Shown here one piece after another: positions 5,626-12,038 of a stretch of 12,038 bases of DNA (positions are counted from its first letter, which is position 1; the number at the start of each line of letters is the position of its first letter). The notes below the pieces were generated by a model that was not told where the DNA came from, made no database searches, and saw only the letters and a program-made list of their open reading frames with translations. Position numbers and translations under genes: made by a program. Source of the stretch: an uncultured Gemmatimonadota bacterium (GTDB lineage Bacteria > Gemmatimonadota > Gemmatimonadetes > Gemmatimonadales > Gemmatimonadaceae); contig CAITQY010000370.1 in assembly GCA_903894655.1 (NCBI GenBank), forward strand, positions 1-12,038, in the 5' to 3' direction.

Positions 5626-6777
5626 ATGCGCCGTCGCCGTTGGCCCGTCGTCGTCATGGTGCTCGGTGTGCTGGGGCTGCTCACGTGGTACGTCGTGTAC
5701 ACGCAACACGTCGTGCGACAGCTGCGGGTCGCCGCCGCGGGACAGGGGCAGATGTACTCGCGGATCTTTCAGGCGCTGCAGGACACGAGCGCCACGCAGG
5801 ATCCCACCGTCACCCTGCTGGAGCTCTCGCAGCAGATTCGTGAATCGGGCTTGCCCCTCGTGCTCACCGATCCCGACGGACGCGTGTCAGCGGTCGCCAA
5901 TCTGCCGTTCGATGCACCGCTCGACGGCGAACGTACGAAAGCGTTCATGCAGGAGCTGGACCGACAAAACGCGCCCATCCTGCAGCTCGGCGTAGGAGGG
6001 GTGCACTATGGTGACAGCCCCATCGTCCGTGGCCTGCAGGTCATTCCGATCTTCCAGGCCATCGGCATCGGCCTGCTCGTCGCCTTCGGCCTCTACGCGC
6101 TCATCGAACGCGGGCGGGCCGACCGCGAGAAACTGTGGGCCGGGATGGCGCGTGAGGCGGCGCATCAACTGGGCACGCCACTCTCGGCTATGGCCGGGTG
6201 GCTCGAACTGCTGCGTGACATGGTCACCACCACGACCGCGTCACGAGCCGTCGAAGCGATGGAGCAGGATCTCCTGCGGTTGGAGCGGGTGTCGCATCGA
6301 TTTGAACGAATCGGCCGCCCGCCGCGTGACGAGCAGGTCGACTGTGCAGCCCTCGTCGATCGGCTGGCGTCGTACTTTGCCGCGCGTGCCCCGACCCTCG
6401 CGCGCACCGTCCGCATTCGCAGCGAGCACCCCGATGGTCCCATGATGACTCGCGGTGACAAGGTGCTGCTGGAATGGGTCCTCGAAGTGCTGATCAAAAA
6501 CGCGATGGACGCCCTTGCTGGTCGTGATGGCGAGGTGGTGGTGTCGGCGATGCTGGCACCTGAGGGCGGGGTGCGCATTCGCGTGCAGGACGATGGCCCT
6601 GGTATTCCCCGCAAGTTGCGTACGCGCATTTTCGACGCCGGCTTCACCACCAAGGATCGCGGTTGGGGCATCGGTTTGTCGCTGGCCCGTCGCATCGTGC
6701 AGGAGAATCACGAAGGCAAGTTGGTGCTCGCGGACACCGACCGCGGCGCAGCGTTCGACGTTATCTTGCACGGATGA
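5626..6777 (+). CDS. Membrane sensor histidine kinase
   Basis: A 383-residue kinase with two membrane segments (about 6-26 and 139-160) flanking an extracytoplasmic region of about 110 residues, which contains L-V-L-T-D-P-D-G-R-V as in PAS/Cache-like sensor folds. The cytoplasmic part carries the H-box E-A-A-H-Q-L-G-T-P-L with phospho-acceptor H180, N-box N292 (I-K-N-A-M-D-A-L), G1 D-D-G-P-G-I-P from D322, an F-box-like F-D-A-G-F-T-T-K, and G2 G-W-G-I-G (346-350). There is no receiver or HAMP domain. The pattern resembles kinases common in Bacteroidetes and Gemmatimonadota, from memory. The ATG at 5626 is 12 nt after serS, and the stop overlaps the helicase start as ATGA. No response regulator is adjacent on this strand. 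The ligand is unknown. Confidence 0.93.
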   Translation: MRRRRWPVVVMVLGVLGLLTWYVVYTQHVVRQLRVAAAGQGQMYSRIFQALQDTSATQDPTVTLLELSQQIRESGLPLVLTDPDGRVSAVANLPFDAPLDGERTKAFMQELDRQNAPILQLGVGGVHYGDSPIVRGLQVIPIFQAIGIGLLVAFGLYALIERGRADREKLWAGMAREAAHQLGTPLSAMAGWLELLRDMVTTTTASRAVEAMEQDLLRLERVSHRFERIGRPPRDEQVDCAALVDRLASYFAARAPTLARTVRIRSEHPDGPMMTRGDKVLLEWVLEVLIKNAMDALAGRDGEVVVSAMLAPEGGVRIRVQDDGPGIPRKLRTRIFDAGFTTKDRGWGIGLSLARRIVQENHEGKLVLADTDRGAAFDVILHG

Positions 6778-9209
6778 CGACGACGGGTTGGTCCGGTTCC
6801 CTGTTTGACGCAGTGCCCGCGGCCCCCGCGTCGCCTGCGCTTGATCTCGACGCGCTGACGCGAGGCCTCAATCCAGGCCAGCGCGAGGCCGTCTTCCATG
6901 ACGACGGGCCGGCGCTCGTGCTTGCTGGTGCGGGCTCTGGCAAGACCAGGGTACTGACCACGCGCATCGCCCGGCTCATTGGCGATCGCGGCGTGGCGCC
7001 CCAAGAAATCTTGTCGGTGACCTTCACCAACAAAGCGGCCGGCGAGATGCGCGCGCGTATCGCCAAGTTCCTCGGGCACGAACCCAAGGGCATGTGGTGC
7101 GGCACCTTCCACGCCCTTGGCGCGCGCATGCTGCGCGGCGTCGCGCCGATCGTGGGGCGCGAGCAGAACTTCACGATCTACGATGAAGACGACACCATCG
7201 GTGCCGTCAAGCGCGTCATGGAGCGTCGTAAGCTCAGTCCCACGCAGTTCGCTCCGAAGGCAATTCTGAGCGCGATCTCGAGTGCGAAGAATGCCTTGGT
7301 CTCGCCCAGCGAATACGCCCGCACCGCGCGCGACACTTTCACGACCGCCGTGGCCGGCGTGTACACCGACCTTGAATACGCGCTGCAGCAGGCCAATGCC
7401 GTTACGTTCGACGACTTGTTGGTGTTGCCCGTGCGCGCGCTTGAGCAGGATGAGGCCTTGCGTGCGCACTATCAGCGCCGCTTCAAGTACGTGCTCGTCG
7501 ACGAGTATCAGGATACCAACGCCGCGCAGTTCCGCTTCGTCCAGCTCATGGGCGGCGGCTATCGAAACGTGATGGTCGTCGGCGACGACGACCAATCCAT
7601 CTACGGATGGCGCGGCGCCGACATCCGGAATATCCTTGATTTCGAGCGCGCCTTCCCGGGTGCGCGCATCGTGCGGCTCGAGGAGAACTACCGCTCCACC
7701 CCGAACATTCTTGCCCTCGCCAACGCGGTGATCGCCGAGAACACGGAGCGGCGCGGAAAGACGCTGCGCGCCACACGCCCCGCCGGCGAGACGGTCACCC
7801 TGGTCGAGACCCTCGACGAACGCGACGAAGCCGATTTCATCGCCGACACCATCACCGCGCGCATGTCGCGCTCCGATCTCGCGCGGCGCGATTGTGCGGT
7901 CCTCTATCGCACCAACGCCCAAAGCCGCGCGATCGAAGACTCGTTTCGACGCCGCAACATCCCGTACCGCCTCGTCGGTGCCGTCCGCTTCTATGATCGT
8001 CGCGAAATCCGCGACATCATGGCGTACCTCAAGCTCGTCGCCAATCCCGCCGACGACGAGGCGTTCCGCCGCGCCGTCAACGTGCCCAAGCGCGGCCTCG
8101 GTGACGCCACGATCGCCCTGCTGGTCGAGCGCGCGCAGCGGGAAGGCGTGCCCCTGCTCACGATTGCGTCGCGCACCGATGTCGTCGCCGAGCTGCGCCC
8201 CGCGGCGCGCACGGCGCTCGCCGACTTCGTGTCGCTCGTGCAACGGTTGCGAACGGCCGCCGTCGATTCCGCCGTCGACGAGTTGCTGCGCGATCTCGCC
8301 GCCTCGATCAAGTACGCCGATCATCTGCGCGCGGAAGGGCCAGAAGGGCAGGAGCGCATCGAAAATGTTCGCGAACTCATCGCCGGCGCCGCGGAAGTCG
8401 TCGCCGACGAAGGCGGTGAAGTCGGACTCACGCCACTCGATCACTTCCTGCAGTCCTCCACCCTGGTGGCCGGCATCGACAAGCTCGATCCGAACGCTGA
8501 CGCCGTGACCTGCATGACGATGCACAACGCGAAGGGACTCGAATTTCCCCTCGTCTTCGTCTCCGGACTCGAGGATGGGCTCTTCCCACTGGCGCGCGCC
8601 GCCGAGGATCCGAGCCAGCTCGAAGAGGAGCGCCGCCTGTTCTACGTCGGTATCACGCGCGCCGAAACAAAATTGTATCTCACCTGCGCCGAGCAGCGCC
8701 GCCGGAATGGCGAGATGATGTTCTCGATGCCGTCGCGCTTTCTCAAGCAGGTTACGATCTCGCTGGCCGAACGACAGAAGACGGCCCGTGCCAAGTCCGA
8801 GGGGCGTGGGGGATTTGCCTCCATCGGTGGCGGACAGTCCGGGCGCGACGCGGACGATTCGTGGGGACGTAGCAGCTACAGTGCGGGCAGCGGTGGCGCC
8901 AAACGCCCGACCAGCCAGTACGGCAGCGCATCGTATGGCGCTGGCAATACGTCCTTTGGGAAAGGCGCGGGCGCCTTCTCCACGCCGTCGCGCCGGGATC
9001 GCCCCACCGAGCCGGAAGACGAGTCGCAAGATGCGCCGATGTTCGCGGTCGGCGAGAAGGTGCGACACGCCAAGTTCGGGTCGGGCACCATCGCTGAACT
9101 CACGGGTAGTGGACGCGACTTGAAGGTGCGCATCGACTTCGAAGACGAAGAGATTGGACGGAAGACGTTGGTGCTGGCGCAGGCCAAACTCGAACGCGGG
9201 TGGGAGTAG
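6774..9209 (+). CDS. pcrA: UvrD/PcrA-family superfamily 1 DNA helicase
   Basis: An 811-residue 3'-5' DNA helicase, expected to act in nucleotide-excision and mismatch repair, replication restart and removal of proteins from DNA. Visible motifs: Q-motif L-N-P-G-Q-R-E-A-V; Walker A A-G-A-G-S-G-K-T (K57, T58); T-F-T-N-K-A-A (83-89); Walker B D243-E244 in D-E-Y-Q-D-T-N; G-D-D-D-Q-S-I-Y-G-W-R-G (Q274); E-E-N-Y-R-S-T; H-N-A-K-G-L-E-F; and V-G-I-T-R-A with arginine finger R629. A Gly/Ser-rich linker (about 676-756) joins a C-terminal Tudor-like domain (757-811, K-V-R-H-A-K-F-G-S-G), as in PcrA, which is known to contact RNA polymerase. The ATG overlaps the kinase stop by 4 nt. UvrD is an alternative name; the C-terminus favours PcrA. 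Confidence 0.96.
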   Translation: MTTTGWSGSLFDAVPAAPASPALDLDALTRGLNPGQREAVFHDDGPALVLAGAGSGKTRVLTTRIARLIGDRGVAPQEILSVTFTNKAAGEMRARIAKFLGHEPKGMWCGTFHALGARMLRGVAPIVGREQNFTIYDEDDTIGAVKRVMERRKLSPTQFAPKAILSAISSAKNALVSPSEYARTARDTFTTAVAGVYTDLEYALQQANAVTFDDLLVLPVRALEQDEALRAHYQRRFKYVLVDEYQDTNAAQFRFVQLMGGGYRNVMVVGDDDQSIYGWRGADIRNILDFERAFPGARIVRLEENYRSTPNILALANAVIAENTERRGKTLRATRPAGETVTLVETLDERDEADFIADTITARMSRSDLARRDCAVLYRTNAQSRAIEDSFRRRNIPYRLVGAVRFYDRREIRDIMAYLKLVANPADDEAFRRAVNVPKRGLGDATIALLVERAQREGVPLLTIASRTDVVAELRPAARTALADFVSLVQRLRTAAVDSAVDELLRDLAASIKYADHLRAEGPEGQERIENVRELIAGAAEVVADEGGEVGLTPLDHFLQSSTLVAGIDKLDPNADAVTCMTMHNAKGLEFPLVFVSGLEDGLFPLARAAEDPSQLEEERRLFYVGITRAETKLYLTCAEQRRRNGEMMFSMPSRFLKQVTISLAERQKTARAKSEGRGGFASIGGGQSGRDADDSWGRSSYSAGSGGAKRPTSQYGSASYGAGNTSFGKGAGAFSTPSRRDRPTEPEDESQDAPMFAVGEKVRHAKFGSGTIAELTGSGRDLKVRIDFEDEEIGRKTLVLAQAKLERGWE

Positions 9210-9542
9210 GTGTCGGTCACCAACGATGATGTGCTGCACGTCGCGCAACTCGCGCGCCTCGCGATCGATGTCACGCGCCTGCCCGGGCTCGTGGCGGAAC
9301 TGAACGGCATCCTGCACCACATCGACGTGCTGCAGCAGGCTACGATCCCGGCCGACCTCGGTGCACGCGCCGTGGCGGGAATGCCGCTGCGTTCGGACAA
9401 CGCGCCGCCCGTCGCCCTCCAGAGCGCTCGCGAGCTGTTCGCGCCGGCCACCCGCGATGGGTTCTTCCTGGTGCCGCGACTGGCGACCCACGGTGATGCG
9501 GGGGCCTCGGCCAATGCATCCGACAGCGAGGCTGACGCATGA
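9210..9542 (+). CDS. gatC: Asp-tRNA(Asn)/Glu-tRNA(Gln) amidotransferase subunit C
   Basis: A 110-residue small subunit of the GatCAB amidotransferase. The N-terminus V-T-N-D-D-V-L-H-V-A-Q-L-A-R-L-A-I (3-19) is the hallmark of GatC. The later L-R-S-D (60-63) and L-F-A-P-A-T-R-D-G-F-F-L-V-P-R (76-90) match the segment that wraps between GatA and GatB. GatC stabilises GatA and helps join it to GatB. The start is GTG at 9210, directly after the helicase TAG with no gap; a GGAG at 9203-9206 is only 3 nt away, so coupled re-initiation is plausible. The C-terminal tail after the V-P-R motif (about 91-110) is Ala/Ser/Asp-rich. The stop overlaps gatA as ATGA. Confidence 0.94.
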   Translation: MSVTNDDVLHVAQLARLAIDVTRLPGLVAELNGILHHIDVLQQATIPADLGARAVAGMPLRSDNAPPVALQSARELFAPATRDGFFLVPRLATHGDAGASANASDSEADA

Positions 9543-10942
9543 GCGTAGAATCGCTGCAAGCGCACTCGGTCCAGGCGGCCTGGTCCCAATACGACGCCGT
9601 CGATGCCGGTCCCACGGGCCTCAACGCCTTCCTGTCGGTCGATCGGGATGGATCGCTCGCGGCCGCCAAGGTGATCGGCACGAACGGCGATCTCGCCGGT
9701 GTGCCCGTCGCCATCAAGGACAATCTCGCCACGCTCACGCTGCCGACCACCTGTGGATCGCGCCTCCTCGAAGGCTACGTCAGCCCGTACGAAGCCACCG
9801 CCGTGCGAAAGCTGCGCGAGGCTGGTGCCATCGTGATCGGCAAGACGAACATGGATGAATTCGCAATGGGGTCGTCCACCGAGAACAGCGCGTACGGCCC
9901 CACCAGGAATCCCGTCGATCGCTCCCGCGTACCTGGCGGGTCCTCCGGCGGTTCCGCCGCCGCCGTCGCCGCTGGCGTCGTGCGTCTCGCGCTCGGTTCA
10001 GAAACCGGTGGCTCCGTTCGGCAGCCGGCGGCGTTTTGCGGCATCGTCGGCGTGAAGCCCACGTACGGACGCGTCAGTCGTTTCGGGTTGGTGGCGTATG
10101 CCTCGTCGCTCGACCACGTCGGCGTGTTCGCGCAGAACGTCTTCGACGCCGCGCTCGGGGTCGAACTCATCGCCGGCCACGACCCCTACGATGCCACCTG
10201 TTCCGCCCTGCCGGTGCCTGCGCTGCGGCAGTCTGCCACAGTGGCCGACCACGCGCAGCCGCTCGCCGGTCTCGTGGTCGGTCGACCGATCGAGTACTTC
10301 ACCGAGGCGCTCGATCCTCGCATTCGGGCGCACTGCGACACGTCGCTCGAGCGCCTACGGGCACTTGGTGCCGAAGTGCGCGACGTGTCCCTGCCGCACA
10401 CGTCGCTCGCGATTCCCGTGTACTACGTGCTGGCGCCGGCCGAAGCATCCAGCAATCTCGCGCGCTACGATGGCGTCCGATATGGACAGCGGCGCAGCGC
10501 CGACGGGCTTCGTGAGATGTACGAACGCACGCGCACCGGCGGATTCGGTGCCGAAGTCACGCGCCGTATCCTGCTAGGGACCTACGTCCTCAGTGCGGGC
10601 TACTACGACGCGTACTATCGTCGCGCACAAACCGTTCGCGAGCTGATCACGCAGGACTTCGAACGGGTCTTCGCAAACGGGGTGCACGTGCTGTTCACCC
10701 CCACCGCACCGACGCCGGCGTTCCGCATCGGTGAAGTGTCCGATCCGTATGACATGTATCTCAGCGACATCTACACCGTAACGGCCAACCTCGCCGGCAT
10801 TCCGGCTATGTCGCAGCCGATCGGGCTCGTTGACGGCCTTCCCGTTGGCGGCCAGTTCATGGCGGCCCGCTTCGATGAAGCCACCATGTTCAAGGCCGCC
10901 GCCGCACTCGAGTATGCAATGGCCGCGGAGGGTGGCGCGTGA
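9539..10942 (+). CDS. gatA: Asp-tRNA(Asn)/Glu-tRNA(Gln) amidotransferase subunit A
   Basis: A 467-residue amidase-signature protein that hydrolyses glutamine and passes ammonia to GatB for making Gln-tRNA(Gln) and/or Asn-tRNA(Asn). The Ser-cisSer-Lys triad is visible: K60 in V-A-I-K-D-N, S135 in P-G-G-S-S-G-G-S, and S159 in E-T-G-G-S-V-R-Q-P-A-A-F-C-G. Spacing agrees with characterised GatA (K79, S154 and S178 in Staphylococcus aureus, shifted by 19). The shift shows that the N-terminal helical segment is about 19 residues shorter than usual; the residues before A-V-D are compressed to M-S-V-E-S-L-Q-A-H-S. The rest, including K-P-T-Y-G-R-V-S-R-F-G-L, is intact. The ATG overlaps the gatC stop, and the stop overlaps the gatB GTG. 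Confidence 0.97.
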   Translation: MSVESLQAHSVQAAWSQYDAVDAGPTGLNAFLSVDRDGSLAAAKVIGTNGDLAGVPVAIKDNLATLTLPTTCGSRLLEGYVSPYEATAVRKLREAGAIVIGKTNMDEFAMGSSTENSAYGPTRNPVDRSRVPGGSSGGSAAAVAAGVVRLALGSETGGSVRQPAAFCGIVGVKPTYGRVSRFGLVAYASSLDHVGVFAQNVFDAALGVELIAGHDPYDATCSALPVPALRQSATVADHAQPLAGLVVGRPIEYFTEALDPRIRAHCDTSLERLRALGAEVRDVSLPHTSLAIPVYYVLAPAEASSNLARYDGVRYGQRRSADGLREMYERTRTGGFGAEVTRRILLGTYVLSAGYYDAYYRRAQTVRELITQDFERVFANGVHVLFTPTAPTPAFRIGEVSDPYDMYLSDIYTVTANLAGIPAMSQPIGLVDGLPVGGQFMAARFDEATMFKAAAALEYAMAAEGGA

Positions 10943-12038
10943 GCACCTCATCGCAGGCCGCCGACGCGGCGATCGACTGGGAGCTTGTGATCGGGCTCGA
11001 AGTGCACTGCCAGCTCAAGACGCGCAGCAAGATCTTTTGTGGTTGTGCAACCTCCTTCGGGGAAGCGCCGAACACGAACACGTGCCCGGTGTGCCTCGGC
11101 TTGCCCGGAGCGCTGCCGGTGTTGAACGCGCACGCCGTCGAACTCGCTACGCGTGCCTCACTCGCGCTCGGCTGTGTCGTGCACACGACGTCGATCTTCG
11201 CGCGCAAGAATTACTTCTATCCCGACTTGCCCAAGGGCTATCAGATTTCGCAGTTCGATCAGCCCATCGCCACTGGCGGTACCATCGTCGTCGATGACAC
11301 CACCACGCCGCCGCGCGCGATCCGCGTACATCGCGTGCACATGGAAGAAGATGCAGGCAAGTCGGTGCACGATCGCTTCCGCGACGCCACCGCAATCGAC
11401 CTCAATCGCGCCGGCACGCCACTGATCGAGATCGTGTCGGAGCCCGAGATTCATTCCGCCGCCGACGCGTTGAGTTATCTCCGGCGCCTCAAGCAGATCC
11501 TCGAGTACACCGAGGTCTCCGACGCGAACATGGAAGAGGGCTCGCTTCGCGTGGATGTCAACATCTCGATCCGCCCGCGCGGCCAGACGGCGCTTGGCAC
11601 GAAAACCGAAGTCAAGAATCTCAACTCGTTCTCATCCGCCGAACGCGCCGTCGAGGTCGAGTTCGCGCGGCAGCGCGCCATCCTCGAAAGCGGCGGCCGT
11701 GTCGAACAGCAAACCTTGCTCTACGACGAGAAGCGCAATCAGGTGCGCTCTGCACGTAGCAAGGAAGGCAGTCACGACTATCGGTATTTTCCCGAACCGG
11801 ATCTGCCCCCGCTCGTGCTCACCCACGAGTTCGTGCAAGGTCAGCAGGCGGCGCTCCCTGAATTGCCCGCCGCCAAGCGAGACCGCTTTGCCGCGCAGTA
11901 CGGTCTTGGCGCCGGCGACATTGAACAACTCATCGTGAACCGCATGCTGGCCGATCGGTTCGAAGCCGTCGCTGCGTCGTCGGGCGACGCTCGTCGCGCG
12001 GCCAACTGGATGCTGGGGCCTGTCCTGGCCGCCGTGAA
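10939..12038 (+). CDS. gatB: Asp-tRNA(Asn)/Glu-tRNA(Gln) amidotransferase subunit B, 3' end cut by window
   Basis: The first 366 codons of an expected roughly 480-residue GatB. It starts at GTG 10939, overlapping the gatA stop as GTGA. After a short tail, W-E-L-V-I-G-L-E-V-H (14-23) opens the cradle domain. A zinc-binding C-x-C-x12-C-x2-C set (C34, C36, C49, C52) follows within P-N-T-N-T-C-P-V-C-L-G-L-P-G. H-M-E-E-D (134-138) belongs to the site that phosphorylates the misacylated aminoacyl group. T-P-L-I-E-I-V-S-E-P-E starts at 160, and D-Y-R-Y-F-P-E-P-D-L at 280-289. The sequence then enters the helical tail (tRNA-binding) domain and leaves the window. GatB activates Glu-tRNA(Gln) or Asp-tRNA(Asn) with ATP and receives ammonia from GatA. 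Confidence 0.96.
   Translation, partial: MSTSSQAADAAIDWELVIGLEVHCQLKTRSKIFCGCATSFGEAPNTNTCPVCLGLPGALPVLNAHAVELATRASLALGCVVHTTSIFARKNYFYPDLPKGYQISQFDQPIATGGTIVVDDTTTPPRAIRVHRVHMEEDAGKSVHDRFRDATAIDLNRAGTPLIEIVSEPEIHSAADALSYLRRLKQILEYTEVSDANMEEGSLRVDVNISIRPRGQTALGTKTEVKNLNSFSSAERAVEVEFARQRAILESGGRVEQQTLLYDEKRNQVRSARSKEGSHDYRYFPEPDLPPLVLTHEFVQGQQAALPELPAAKRDRFAAQYGLGAGDIEQLIVNRMLADRFEAVAASSGDARRAANWMLGPVLAAV

Noticed and set aside
4237..5709. A 490-codon minus-strand open frame opposite serS
   Set aside because: serS on the plus strand is intact and conserved. The antisense product shows no domain and reflects codon bias.
8799..9041. Gly/Ser-rich low-complexity stretch in the helicase as a possible insertion
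   Set aside because: A flexible linker before the C-terminal Tudor-like domain is normal for PcrA/UvrD proteins; the frame and base composition do not change.
6708..9491. A 927-codon open frame on the minus strand opposite the helicase gene
   Set aside because: It mirrors pcrA, which has every expected helicase motif. Long antisense frames are common in GC-rich coding DNA, and the product is low-complexity with no recognisable domain.

Overview
The window is about 12 kb of GC-rich, gene-dense bacterial chromosome with almost no intergenic DNA. No mobile elements, CRISPR arrays, rRNA or tRNA genes were seen. Protein styles suggest Gemmatimonadota (Gemmatimonas-like): a histidine kinase with an A-A-H-Q-L-G-T-P H-box, an alternative GlmU-type enzyme, a Roadblock/LC7 protein and a serS-kinase-pcrA-gatCAB run. 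This placement is an inference from recalled family traits, not from a database search.

There are two divergent transcription units around a 182-bp control region (3520-3701). The minus-strand unit reads leftward: a small Roadblock/LC7 protein, a receiver-only response regulator, a mannose-1-phosphate guanylyltransferase-like enzyme, a GlmU-like sugar nucleotidyl/acetyltransferase, and an MBL-fold hydrolase cut by the left edge. Gaps are 11 and 43 nt, with two 4-nt stop/start overlaps, so it looks like one operon pairing a signalling module with nucleotide-sugar synthesis.

The plus-strand unit reads rightward: a predicted lipoprotein of unknown function, serS, a membrane sensor histidine kinase, a UvrD/PcrA helicase, then gatC, gatA and gatB (cut by the right edge). 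Gaps are 0-12 nt and three junctions are 4-nt overlaps. It mixes tRNA charging (SerRS; GatCAB for Gln-tRNA and/or Asn-tRNA) with DNA repair and signalling.

The most unusual non-coding feature is a run of five 11-bp direct repeats in the divergent control region, which resembles a phased array of regulator sites. Others are an all-GC hairpin at the start of the lipoprotein gene, and a 15-bp repeat giving the guanylyltransferase gene four in-frame ATG codons. I found no clear evidence of a wholly new defence or mobile system. The best candidate for something undescribed is the Roadblock/receiver/nucleotide-sugar operon with its repeat array.
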